From Parvibaculum sp. (GTDB lineage Bacteria > Pseudomonadota > Alphaproteobacteria > Parvibaculales > Parvibaculaceae): a DNA stretch of 64,000 nucleotides. Position 1 is the first letter of the stretch. Each line of letters begins with the position of its first letter. Where the stretch lies: assembly GCA_002694985.1 (NCBI GenBank), contig NZNS01000010.1:705392-769391 (forward strand). The letters run 5' to 3'. Both the position numbers and the translations under genes were made by a program. Below the pieces are notes generated by a model. The model had not been told where the DNA came from, ran no database searches, and saw only the letters and a program-made list of their open reading frames with translations. Shown piece by piece: positions 8,159 through 16,683 of this stretch.

Positions 8159-9922
8159 ATGAGCAGCACCGCGAGCCAGCATGACATCGTGATCCGCGGC
8201 GGAACCGTTTTCGACGGGACGGGTGCCGCTCCCATCGAGGCGGATGTCGCCATCGACGGTGGCACCATTGTCGCGGTCGGCAAGGTGCCCGGCTCGGGCG
8301 CGGAAGAGATCGATGCGAAGGGCCAGATCGTGACACCCGGCTTCGTCGACGTGCATACGCATTATGACGGACAGGTAACCTGGGACCCCTATCTTCAGCC
8401 CTCGACCTTTCACGGCGTCACCACCGCCATCATGGGCAATTGCGGTGTCGGCTTCGCGCCCTGCAAGCCGGAGCAACGCGACTGGCTGCTGAGCCTCATG
8501 GAAGGCGTCGAAGATATTCCGGGTACGGCGCTTGCCGAAGGCATCAAGTGGAACTGGGAGAGCTTCGCGCAATATATGGATGCGGTGGAAGCCTCGCCGC
8601 TGGCGCTCGATGTGGGCCTGCAAATTCCGCATGCTGCCGTGCGCGCCTATGTGATGGGCGAGAGGGCGCCTGCGCTTGAGCCTGCCACGGAAGCGGAGAC
8701 GGCGGAGATGGGCCGTCTCGTCGTCGAAGCGCTCGAAGCGGGCGCACTCGGCTTCTCGACCTCGCGCACGGTAAAGCACAAGGACAGCAAGGGCGGCTCG
8801 ACGCCGACGCTCAAGGCCGAAGCGATGGAGCTGCATGGTATTGCGCGCGCCATGGGCAAGGCGGGCAAGGGCGTGCTGCAATTGATCGCCGACTTCAAGG
8901 AGACGGACGAGGAGTTCGCGATGCTGCGCGGCATGGTCGAGCTTTCGGGCCGGCCGATGTCGATCACCATCGAGCAGGACGACCGCTGGCCGGCAGTCTG
9001 GAAGCGCGTGCTCGACAATATCGCGGCGGCCAATGCGGACGGGCTGCCGATCCGCGGCCAGGTGCCGCCGCGCGCGACGGGGCTGCTGCTGGGGCTGACC
9101 GCCTCGCTCAATCCCTTCATCATGCACCAGACTTTCCGGCAGATCTGGGGCGCGCCGCTCGACCAGCAGATGAAGGCGCTGAAGGATCCCGAGTTCCGCG
9201 CAAAGCTGCTGGCCGAAGAACCGGACTATCCTGCGGGCGAGATCATCGAGATGATCTGCACGGCCTATCACAAGATGTTTGCGCTCGGCGAGCGGCCCAA
9301 CTACGAGCCCGAGCCGGAGACGAGCGCCAAGGCGGTCGCCGAACAGACGGGGCGCAATCCGCGCGAGGTCGTACTCGACTGGATGCTGGAGCGCGACGGC
9401 AAGGCGCTGCTCTATTTTCCGCTGATGAACTACACTCACGGCAGTCTTGCCGATGTCGAAACGATGCTCACCCACCCCAATACCGCCTTCGGGCTTTCGG
9501 ATGGAGGAGCGCATTGCGGCATCATCTGCGATGCGAGCTTCCCGACAACGCTGCTGACGCATTGGGGCCGCGACCGCACACGCGGCAAGAAGCTGCCTCT
9601 CGAATGGCTGGTGCATGGCCTGACGGGCCGCAACGCCGCGCTGGTCGGCATGGGCGATCGGGGCGTTCTCGCGCCCGGGATGAAGGCGGATGTGAATGTG
9701 ATCGATTTCGACCATCTGACGCTCTATTCGCCGCATATCGTCAACGACCTGCCAGCAGGCGGAAAACGGCTGATCCAGAAGACGGACGGCTATACGGCCA
9801 GCATCGTTTCGGGAACAGTCAGTTTCCGGAATGGAGAGCCTACCGGCGCGTTGAAGGGCAAGCTGGTGCGCGGGGCGCAACCGCGGCCGGAAGGCGCGCA
9901 GATCCCCTCAGCCGCAGACTGA
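8159..9922 (+). CDS. N-acyl-D-amino-acid deacylase-type amidohydrolase
   Basis: A 587-residue cytoplasmic amidohydrolase of the D-aminoacylase/dihydroorotase-like group. The beta-sandwich start (DIVIRGGTVFDGTGAAP) is followed by the metal-binding motif FVDVHTHYDGQVTWDP near residue 65 and by later conserved His/Asp positions, including SDGGAHCGIICD near residue 450. These proteins hydrolyse N-acyl-D-amino acids or related cyclic amides; the exact substrate is not clear. A longer in-frame extension to 8069 exists, but the ATG at 8159 has a good ribosome site (GGGAGGA, eight bases before) and starts the conserved domain. It is a single gene about 180 bases before the glucan synthase. Confidence 0.85.
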   Translation: MSSTASQHDIVIRGGTVFDGTGAAPIEADVAIDGGTIVAVGKVPGSGAEEIDAKGQIVTPGFVDVHTHYDGQVTWDPYLQPSTFHGVTTAIMGNCGVGFAPCKPEQRDWLLSLMEGVEDIPGTALAEGIKWNWESFAQYMDAVEASPLALDVGLQIPHAAVRAYVMGERAPALEPATEAETAEMGRLVVEALEAGALGFSTSRTVKHKDSKGGSTPTLKAEAMELHGIARAMGKAGKGVLQLIADFKETDEEFAMLRGMVELSGRPMSITIEQDDRWPAVWKRVLDNIAAANADGLPIRGQVPPRATGLLLGLTASLNPFIMHQTFRQIWGAPLDQQMKALKDPEFRAKLLAEEPDYPAGEIIEMICTAYHKMFALGERPNYEPEPETSAKAVAEQTGRNPREVVLDWMLERDGKALLYFPLMNYTHGSLADVETMLTHPNTAFGLSDGGAHCGIICDASFPTTLLTHWGRDRTRGKKLPLEWLVHGLTGRNAALVGMGDRGVLAPGMKADVNVIDFDHLTLYSPHIVNDLPAGGKRLIQKTDGYTASIVSGTVSFRNGEPTGALKGKLVRGAQPRPEGAQIPSAAD

Positions 9923-10102
9923 TTGAAGCTCGCTCACACAGAGACTTTCCGGGTTGTGCGTGAGCCGAGACACCTGCCCTAATTTGGTCACGGTGACAGA
10001 TCAATAAGAGCCGCTTCGCAGGTTCGCCCGCGAAGACGACGGGGCTGAGCCGTCCAGACTACGAGATGTTTTTCCCGGTTCTCTGTGCCTGACGGACGAT
10101 AG

Positions 10103-12829
10103 ATGGACAATCACGAGCCTGCTTCCGAGACCACTTCCAATCCGCGCTCCTGGCGGCACTCCGTCTTCGTGCGGCAGGCAGCCTTTCTGTTTCTCGTTCT
10201 GCCGCTTGTGATCGCAGCGAACCTTGCGATATGGGCCGCGTTCAACCAGCCGCATCACGCGGAAGCCTGGACGGGCGAAATCGTGGGGCTCAGCTACAGC
10301 CCTTACCGGCAGGGGCAAGACCCGACGCAAAACAAGCATCCGAGCCTTTCGGAAATCGAAGCCGATCTGAAGCTGCTCGCCGGCACAGTGCAGGCGATCC
10401 GCACCTATACGGTGGTGCGGGGGCAGGACCATATTCCCGAACTTGCCGCGCAATACGATCTTTCCGTTGCCGCCGGTGCGTGGATCGGGCCGGACCTGGA
10501 GCGCAACGAGCGCGAGTTGCAGGCGCTGATTGCGCTGGCGCCGCGCCGCAATGTCGTGCGGGTGCTGGTCGGCAACGAAGTGCTGCTGCGCAACGATATG
10601 CCGATGAACGAGCTCATCGGCTATATCGAGCGCGCGAAGCAGAAAATCTGGAAGCCGGTCTCGACCGCCGAGCCGCCCCATATCTGGTTGAACAATCCCG
10701 AGCTGGTGAAAGCGGTCGACTATATTGCGGTGCAGATTCTGCCCTATTGGGAGGGCATTCCGATCGACCATGCGGTCGATGCCGTATTCGAGCGCATCGA
10801 CGAATTGCGCGCCGCCTATCCGGGCAAACCCATCGTGGTTTCGGAAGTGGGCTGGCCGAGCCGCGGCAAGGTCATTCCGCGCCGTGCCTATCCCGGCCTC
10901 TCGGATGCAGAACTCAGAACCGAAGCCGTGCCCTCGCTCGTCAACCAGGCGACCTTCATGCGCGAGTTCCTGAACCGCGCGAAGGCGGAGGACATCACCT
11001 ATTACGTGATGGAAGCCTTCGATCAGCCGTGGAAGGCCGCGGAAGAAGGCGCGGCGGGCGCCTTCTGGGGCATCTACAATGCCGACCGCAAGCCGAAATT
11101 CCCGATGGCGGGCAGCATCTCCGAGGCGCCGGAGTGGCGCTTCTGGGCCTCGCTCGCGGCGGGCCTCGCGCTCGTGCCCGCCATGCTTTTCATGCTGCGG
11201 CAACGCCATGTGCGCCCGGTCGGCGTCGTCATCTTCGCGGTGCTGACACAGCTCGCGGGTTCGGCCATCGCCTGGGCGGGGCTTTCTGTTACCGGGCTCT
11301 ACTTCACATGGGTCAGCGCGACGATCTGGAGTTTCCTCTTTTTCGCGCAGGGGTTGCTGCTGATCGTGCTGCTGGCCGAAGCGATCGAGTTCGTGGAGGT
11401 CATCTGGACGCGGCATGGCGAACGGCACTTCAAGCCCTTCGACGAAAACGCCGTGAACCCGACGGTGAAAGTCTCGATCCATGTTCCGATTCACAACGAG
11501 CCGCCGGAGATGGTGGGCGAGACGCTGGCCGCGCTGGCGAAGCTCGACTACGACAATTACGAAGTGCTGGTGCTCGACAACAATACCGTCGACCCGCAGG
11601 TCTGGGAGCCGGTGCGCGATTATTGTGCGCGGCTCGGGCCTCGTTTCCGCTTTTTCCATCTCGAAAACTGGCCGGGCTTCAAGGCAGGCGCGCTCAATTT
11701 CGGTCTGGAAAAGACGGCGGAAGATGCGGAGATCATCGCCGTCATCGATAGCGACTACCAGATCGAGCCGAACTGGCTGAAGACGCTCGTCCCCTATTTC
11801 GACAAGCCGGATGTCGGCTTCGTGCAGGCGCCGCAGGATTATCGCGACCGCCACGAGAGCATGTTCAAGAACATGACCTATTGGGAATATGCCGGCTTCT
11901 TCCATATCGGCATGGTCCAGCGCAACAATTTCAATGCCATCATCCAGCACGGCACCATGACGCAGGTGCGCAAGAGCGCGCTGAAACGCGTGGGCGGCTG
12001 GGCGGAGTGGTGCATCTGCGAGGACGCGGAACTCGGCATCAAGCTCTACCGCGCGGGCTATGACAGCGTTTATGTGAACCATTCCTTCGGACGCGGGCTC
12101 ACGCCGGACACGCTTTCGGGCTATATCAGCCAGCGCTTCCGCTGGGCCTATGGCGCGGTGCAGATCGTCAAGCATCACTGGGATGCGCTTGCACCCTGGG
12201 CGCGCAAGAAGAGCGGGCTTTCCGGTGCGCAGCGTTACTATTTCCTGGCCGGGTGGCTGCCCTGGTTCGCGGACGGACTTGCACTTCTCTTCACCACGGC
12301 GAGTATCGTCCTGTCTGCCTGGGCGCTCTACCAGCCAAACATGATTTCGCTTCCCGTGGCCGCGTTCCTCATTCCGACCATTGGCAGTTTCGTGTTCAAG
12401 TTCGTGCGCTCGCTCTGGCTTTATGCCGTGCGCGTGAAGGATTGCAGCTTCCTCGAAAGCCTCGGCGCGGGCGTCGCGGCACTCGGCCTTACGCATACGG
12501 TCGCCAAGGCCATGCTCAACGGCATGATCACCACGAGCAAGCCCTTCATCCGCACGCCGAAATGCGAGGACAAGCCACCGCTCGCGGCTGCCTTCATCCA
12601 GGTGCGTGAGGAATCGCTGATGCTCGCCGCGCTCTGGGGTCTTGCGATTGCCCTCTTCGTCAGCCCCAATTTCGCGGACAGCCATTCGCGGCTATGGATT
12701 GCGGTGCTGCTCGTGCAGTCCGTGCCTTATGCTTCGGCAGTGCTGCTGTCGCTCATCAATGTGATGCCGTCACTCTTTCGGCGCGGCAGGAAGAGCGAAG
12801 TGGCGGGCGTTCTCTCCCCCGCCGAATAG
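10103..12829 (+). CDS. NdvB-like beta-glucan synthase/transferase, GH17-GT2 fusion
   Basis: A 908-residue inner-membrane enzyme. After one N-terminal membrane helix (about 25-45), a GH17 domain spans about residues 60-330. Its proton donor lies in LVGNEVLL and its nucleophile in VVSEVGWPS. Four or so helices follow, then a GT2 glycosyltransferase domain: VSIHVPIHNEP, the metal-binding aspartates in AVIDSDYQIEP, ICEDAELGIKL, and the QRFRW motif. The C-terminus holds several more helices. The family NdvB makes beta-1,3 (and 1,6-branched) glucans: the GT2 part polymerises from UDP-glucose and the GH17 part remodels the chain in the periplasm. A role in periplasmic glucan or biofilm polysaccharide is likely. 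A strong terminator follows. Confidence 0.88.
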   Translation: MDNHEPASETTSNPRSWRHSVFVRQAAFLFLVLPLVIAANLAIWAAFNQPHHAEAWTGEIVGLSYSPYRQGQDPTQNKHPSLSEIEADLKLLAGTVQAIRTYTVVRGQDHIPELAAQYDLSVAAGAWIGPDLERNERELQALIALAPRRNVVRVLVGNEVLLRNDMPMNELIGYIERAKQKIWKPVSTAEPPHIWLNNPELVKAVDYIAVQILPYWEGIPIDHAVDAVFERIDELRAAYPGKPIVVSEVGWPSRGKVIPRRAYPGLSDAELRTEAVPSLVNQATFMREFLNRAKAEDITYYVMEAFDQPWKAAEEGAAGAFWGIYNADRKPKFPMAGSISEAPEWRFWASLAAGLALVPAMLFMLRQRHVRPVGVVIFAVLTQLAGSAIAWAGLSVTGLYFTWVSATIWSFLFFAQGLLLIVLLAEAIEFVEVIWTRHGERHFKPFDENAVNPTVKVSIHVPIHNEPPEMVGETLAALAKLDYDNYEVLVLDNNTVDPQVWEPVRDYCARLGPRFRFFHLENWPGFKAGALNFGLEKTAEDAEIIAVIDSDYQIEPNWLKTLVPYFDKPDVGFVQAPQDYRDRHESMFKNMTYWEYAGFFHIGMVQRNNFNAIIQHGTMTQVRKSALKRVGGWAEWCICEDAELGIKLYRAGYDSVYVNHSFGRGLTPDTLSGYISQRFRWAYGAVQIVKHHWDALAPWARKKSGLSGAQRYYFLAGWLPWFADGLALLFTTASIVLSAWALYQPNMISLPVAAFLIPTIGSFVFKFVRSLWLYAVRVKDCSFLESLGAGVAALGLTHTVAKAMLNGMITTSKPFIRTPKCEDKPPLAAAFIQVREESLMLAALWGLAIALFVSPNFADSHSRLWIAVLLVQSVPYASAVLLSLINVMPSLFRRGRKSEVAGVLSPAE

Positions 12830-12851
12830 ACCCGCCGCATTCCGGCACAGA

Positions 12852-12887
12852 AAAACCCCCGGCCTGGAAATCAGCGCCGGGGGTTTT
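12852..12887. terminator. Bidirectional Rho-independent terminator
   Basis: AAAACCCCCGGC and GCCGGGGGTTTT form a GC-rich 8-bp stem, with an A-run on one side and a T-run on the other, so it can stop transcription in both directions. It lies between the convergent glucan synthase and SDR genes. Confidence 0.9.
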
Positions 12888-12914
12888 GTCTTCGGACCTC
12901 GCCGGTCTCGAAGA

Positions 12915-13688
12915 TTACATCGGGCCGCCGCCGTCGATGTTGATCTTCTGGCCGTTCGCGTAAGGATTCGCATCCGAGACGAGATAGACCACCGCCGCCG
13001 CCACTTCCTCCGGCCCGCAGACATGACCGAAGGGCATGTTCGCGTCGAGCTCGTGGATATCCATTCCCTTCTTGCCGGCACGTGCGGCGGCGAGGCGCGA
13101 GCCCATATCGGTTGCCGTCAGCCCCGGTGCGACGATGTTGGTGCGAATGCCATGCTTGCGCTCTTCCTTGGCCAGCGTGAGCGCGAGCGCTTCCGCCGCC
13201 GCCTTGCCCATATTGTAGGGGCCGCCATTTGCCGAATGGCCGAGCGTCGCCACCGAGGAAATGATGATGATGTCGCCGCGATCTTCCTTGCGCATATGCG
13301 GGAGCACGAGCTTCGACATGAAATGCGGTGCCATGGCGTGAACGCGCAACACCCGTTCCAACTCCTGCGGCTCGGTGTCAGCGACCGTCTGGCCGCGTGA
13401 GGCGATACCTGCATTATTGACGAGAATACCGATGGAACCGAAATCCTTCAGCACATCGGCGACCATCACCTTGTCTTCCTCGAAATTCTCCACCGAGGCC
13501 GAATAGGCCTTCGCCTTGCGGCCCAGCTTTTCGATAGCCGCAACCGTTTCCTGCGCGGCTTCTTCGTCGCGGCGATAGTTCACCGCCACGTCGGCACCCG
13601 CTTGCGCAAGCTGGATCGCGATGGCGCGGCCGATGCCTCGACTACCGCCAGTGACGAGAGCAACGCGGCCCTCCAGAGATATTTTCAT
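12915..13688 (-). CDS. SDR-family oxidoreductase (3-oxoacyl-ACP reductase-like)
   Basis: A 257-residue classical short-chain dehydrogenase. The Rossmann cofactor motif TGGSRGIGRAIA lies at about residues 12-23, NNAGIAS near residue 90, and the catalytic Ser (IIISSVA) with YNMGK near residues 145-165. The pattern fits an NADP(H)- or NAD(H)-dependent 3-oxoacyl or alcohol reductase; the substrate is unknown. The start at 13688 is chosen because AGGAGG sits directly upstream and the Rossmann fold begins there; an in-frame extension to 13778 has no ribosome site and runs through a hairpin. The acyl-CoA ligase upstream on the same strand suggests fatty-acid metabolism. Confidence 0.88.
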   Translation of the reverse strand: MKISLEGRVALVTGGSRGIGRAIAIQLAQAGADVAVNYRRDEEAAQETVAAIEKLGRKAKAYSASVENFEEDKVMVADVLKDFGSIGILVNNAGIASRGQTVADTEPQELERVLRVHAMAPHFMSKLVLPHMRKEDRGDIIIISSVATLGHSANGGPYNMGKAAAEALALTLAKEERKHGIRTNIVAPGLTATDMGSRLAAARAGKKGMDIHELDANMPFGHVCGPEEVAAAVVYLVSDANPYANGQKINIDGGGPM

Positions 13689-13725
13689 TGTTTCCTCCTG
13701 GTGTTTTCGTTGCCTCAAGCATAAA

Positions 13726-13760
13726 GAAGCCGCCCGGGATTTCCATTCCCGGACGGCTTC
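13726..13760 (-). terminator. Hairpin after the acyl-CoA ligase gene
   Basis: A 14-bp stem with one mismatch (GAAGCCG-CCCGGGA on one arm) is followed on the minus strand by TTTAT. It lies between the acyl-CoA ligase stop and the SDR start, so it probably reduces read-through. The T-run is short, so it may be only a partial terminator. Confidence 0.6.
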
Positions 13761-13806
13761 ATGACGTTTGGGCCGCAATGACGCTACGGCAGAAGACGGC
13801 GAAAAA

Positions 13807-15558
13807 TCAGGCCGCGTCCTTCGAGTATTTCTTCATGTCCTCGCGAAGCACGGTTTTCAGAATCTTGCCGTTGGGATTGCGTGGCAGCGGCTCATGACGA
13901 AGCTCGATCTTGACCGGCACCTTGAAGCTCGCGAGGAGCTTGCCGACATGGGCCTTCAATTCCTCTTCCGACACTTCCTTGCCGGGTGCGAGCTGCACGA
14001 CGGCGCCGACTTCCTCACCCAGCACCTTGTGCGGGATCGCAACGACGGCGGCGTCCATCACGGCGGGATGCGCATAAAGCGCATCTTCGACCTCGACGCA
14101 GTAGATGTTCTCGCCGCCGCGGATCAGCATGTCCTTGGCGCGGTCGAGAATGTAGACGAAGCCGTCCTCGTCCATACGCACAAGGTCGCCCGAATGGAAC
14201 CAGCCGCCTTCCGTGATCGCGGCAGCGGTCGCCTCCGGCTTGTTCCAGTAGCCCTTCACGACATTGGGACCGCGAATCCAGAGTTCGCCGACCTGACCGC
14301 GTGGCAATTCCTTCCCATTCTCGTCCACGACCTTGAGATCGCAAACGGGCACGGCGACGCCTGCGCTATCCGGCTTCCAGACATAGTCTTCCGCGAGGTT
14401 CTGCGTGGTGATGGACGAGGTTTCGGTGAGGCCATAGCCGTTCGACGGGTGCACCTTCGGGAACTGTTCCTTGATGCGGGCGACGAGATCGGGCGCGGAA
14501 GGCGCACCGCCATAACCGATCGACTCGACGCTCGATGTATCGCGCTTGGCAAAGTCCGGCGATTCGAGCACCTGCCAGACCATCGCCGGCACGCCGCCAA
14601 AGGTGGTGACGCGCTCGCGCTCGATGAGTTCCAGCGCGTGCTCCGCATTCCACTTGTGCATGATGACAAGGCGGCCGCCACTGGCATAGGTGCCCACGAG
14701 GATCGAATGACAGCCCGTTGCGTGGAAGAGCGGAACGGAGAGCAGCGTAACGCGCTGCGGCGCCGTCGGGTCCGGCGCGGGCGGCATCTCGCCCCGGCGC
14801 AGGAAGGAGCGCGCGGCGCCGAGCATCGCATTCAGCAGATTGGTGCAGATGTTGCGTTGTGTACCGAGCGCTCCCTTCGGCTTGCCTGTGGTGCCGGAGG
14901 TGTAAAAGATCGTGGCATCGTCTTCGGGATCGAGGCCCGGATCGGGCAAGGCGTCGGCAGGCAGGTTCGCGTAGTTTTCAGGCGTCGAAACCAGAGTCTC
15001 GAAGGCTTCGGCAACACCAAGTTCCTCGGCAGGGGTGCGCACGGCGACGAGGCCATTGAGCCCGAGTGCCTTCAGATGCGGGCGCAGACGATCAAGACGC
15101 TCATGGTCGACAATCACGACCTTCGAGCCCGAATCCAGAATGCCATATTCGAGCTCGGGGCCGGTGCCCCAGGCATTGAGCGGCACGACCACGCCGCCGA
15201 TGGCAGCAATGCCCCAGAAGGCGATCGGCCATTCGGGGAAGTTGCGCATAATGAGGGCGACGCGATCGCCTTTCTTCACGCCATATTTCTCGCTGAGGAC
15301 GCGGCCAAAAGCCGTCGCCGCGCGATAATGGTTCTCGAATGAGAGGCGTTCGCCTTCATAGACGATGAAGTCCCGATCGCCGAAGCTGCGGCCAAGGTCG
15401 AAGATCGCACGCAAGGAGGGCGGCGTGCCCTTGTATGTGCGGATGGGGACGCCCCTGATTTCGACGGTTTCCATCTCGAAAGGTGTGCCGGGCGATGTAA
15501 GAAAGGCATGAGCCTCCTCGATCGTCATGGCAGGCCATTTGGCGGCGTTTTCAGCCAT
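13807..15558 (-). CDS. Long/medium-chain fatty-acid--CoA ligase-like protein
   Basis: A 583-residue AMP-forming acyl-CoA ligase. Motifs seen are TIFYTSGTTGKPKGALG near residue 215 (ATP binding), YGLTETSS near residue 370, the hinge HSGDLVRMDEDGFVYILDRAKDMLIRGGENIYC (about 460-495, shown in part), and a C-terminal lysine in NPNGKILKTVL. The length and ordering are complete. The family activates fatty or related acids for beta-oxidation. It is the second such ligase in the window and is only partly similar to the one at 1-1311. The start at 15558 lies just below a CCAGTAAA element near 15580, similar to that before the first ligase. Confidence 0.9.
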   Translation of the reverse strand: MAENAAKWPAMTIEEAHAFLTSPGTPFEMETVEIRGVPIRTYKGTPPSLRAIFDLGRSFGDRDFIVYEGERLSFENHYRAATAFGRVLSEKYGVKKGDRVALIMRNFPEWPIAFWGIAAIGGVVVPLNAWGTGPELEYGILDSGSKVVIVDHERLDRLRPHLKALGLNGLVAVRTPAEELGVAEAFETLVSTPENYANLPADALPDPGLDPEDDATIFYTSGTTGKPKGALGTQRNICTNLLNAMLGAARSFLRRGEMPPAPDPTAPQRVTLLSVPLFHATGCHSILVGTYASGGRLVIMHKWNAEHALELIERERVTTFGGVPAMVWQVLESPDFAKRDTSSVESIGYGGAPSAPDLVARIKEQFPKVHPSNGYGLTETSSITTQNLAEDYVWKPDSAGVAVPVCDLKVVDENGKELPRGQVGELWIRGPNVVKGYWNKPEATAAAITEGGWFHSGDLVRMDEDGFVYILDRAKDMLIRGGENIYCVEVEDALYAHPAVMDAAVVAIPHKVLGEEVGAVVQLAPGKEVSEEELKAHVGKLLASFKVPVKIELRHEPLPRNPNGKILKTVLREDMKKYSKDAA

Positions 15559-15686
15559 TTAAGTCTCCCTGGAGTATCGCTTTACTGGCGGATTTTTGTC
15601 GTTGCCCGACAAATATCCCTTTTAGCGCCGGATTTGAAGTGAAAGGCGCCGGACAGCACCAGCGATGGCGCTGCCGGGACCGGCTA

Positions 15687-16352
15687 TCAGAGACCGGCTT
15701 TCTTCAGAAGCGCGGTTTCTTCCTCGATGCAGGCCGCGAAGCTCGGTCGGGCAAGGATACCCGCGAGATAGCGCGTCAGGTTAGGATATGCTTTCTCATC
15801 CGGCTTGAAGCCCGCATGCGCGAAATTCACGAAATGCGTCGCGGTCGAGATGTCGGCAATCGAGAAGATGTCGCCCACAAGGAAATCCTTTGCGCCGATT
15901 TCCTTTTCGAGCCAGCCGAAATTGCGCGGAAGCTTCTCCGCTATGGTCTTTTCAGCCATCTCGCGGTCCGCTTCCTTGCCCATCAGGCGGTTCACGACCA
16001 TGGGACGGAAAGTGCCCATGCCCACATTTCCGGCGAGATCGGAATCCGCATATTCCTCGTACCAGAGGGCCTTGCCATAGGCGAAGGCGTCGGCTGGATA
16101 TAGCGCGGGCGCCGAGAACTTCTTTTCGAGATAGCCGCAAATTGCAGAGGAATCCGGCAGCGTCGCATCGGCGCCGATGGCGTCGTCGCGAAGGACGGGG
16201 ATGCGCTTCAGCGGTGAGATTTCCGCAAACCAGTCCGGCGCGGGGAAAATATTCACCTGCTCCAGCGTGTAGGCCTCGCCCTTTTCGGCGAGGAAAACAC
16301 GTACCTTGCGCACGAAGGGAGAAAGGCTCGCCCCATAAACCGTCAACGTCAT
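15687..16352 (-). CDS. Glutathione S-transferase family protein
   Basis: A 221-residue two-domain GST. The N-terminal thioredoxin-like domain begins MTLTVYGASLSPFVRKVRVF, with Ser rather than Cys at the likely catalytic turn. The cis-proline segment LKRIPVLRDD and PDSSAIC (glutathione gamma-glutamyl contacts) follow. The C-terminal helical domain holds the family N-cap motif region FLVGDIFSIADI near residue 155. The probable role is conjugation or reduction using glutathione; the substrate is unknown. The ATG at 16352 was chosen over the longer frame to 16526, because that extension would run through the tRNA-His gene and because GGGAAGGGAAAAGAGC precedes this ATG. Confidence 0.88.
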   Translation of the reverse strand: MTLTVYGASLSPFVRKVRVFLAEKGEAYTLEQVNIFPAPDWFAEISPLKRIPVLRDDAIGADATLPDSSAICGYLEKKFSAPALYPADAFAYGKALWYEEYADSDLAGNVGMGTFRPMVVNRLMGKEADREMAEKTIAEKLPRNFGWLEKEIGAKDFLVGDIFSIADISTATHFVNFAHAGFKPDEKAYPNLTRYLAGILARPSFAACIEEETALLKKAGL

Positions 16353-16483
16353 GCTCTTTTCCCTTCCCCTACGCGGCCTTGAAGGCCCGCCATGCAGCTC
16401 CGCGTTACCGGGAGCCCCTATTTTTCGATGGCGCAAGAAAGCACCGGCATCGAAGCCGGGCAAGGGAGAAAGGAGAGAAAAGG

Positions 16484-16560
16484 TGGTACAGCCACCCCGG
16501 TTCGAACGGGGGACCTCTAGATCCACAATCTAGCGCTCTAACCAGCTGAGCTATGGCTGC
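16484..16560 (-). tRNA. tRNA-His (GTG)
   Basis: A complete cloverleaf. The acceptor is GCAGCCA paired with TGGCTGT (a G:U first pair), the D-arm contains AGCTCAGCTGGTTAGAGC, the anticodon arm CTAGA-TTGTGGA-TCTAG has anticodon GTG, and the T-arm is CCCCG-TTCGAAC-CGGGG. The discriminator is A73 and the CCA is encoded. The base at -1 is T, so the usual G-1 of histidine tRNAs is absent from the gene; G-1 loss together with A73 is a known alphaproteobacterial trait. Confidence 0.97.
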
Positions 16561-16683
16561 ACGGAACAAGCGCGGCAGGCCCTCGAGACCGCCACGATGG
16601 CCGGGAACTTAGTTCGCCACAGCCGGAATGACAAGCCCGTGAAGGTCTCCCATGCAAATTTTGCCCTGACAGGCAAAACCTCT

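Noticed and set aside
10001..12685. An 894-residue minus-strand open frame opposite the glucan synthase
   Set aside because: The composition (Arg, His, Asp, Glu) is that of an antisense shadow, with no domain, while the plus strand has full GH17 and GT2 motifs.
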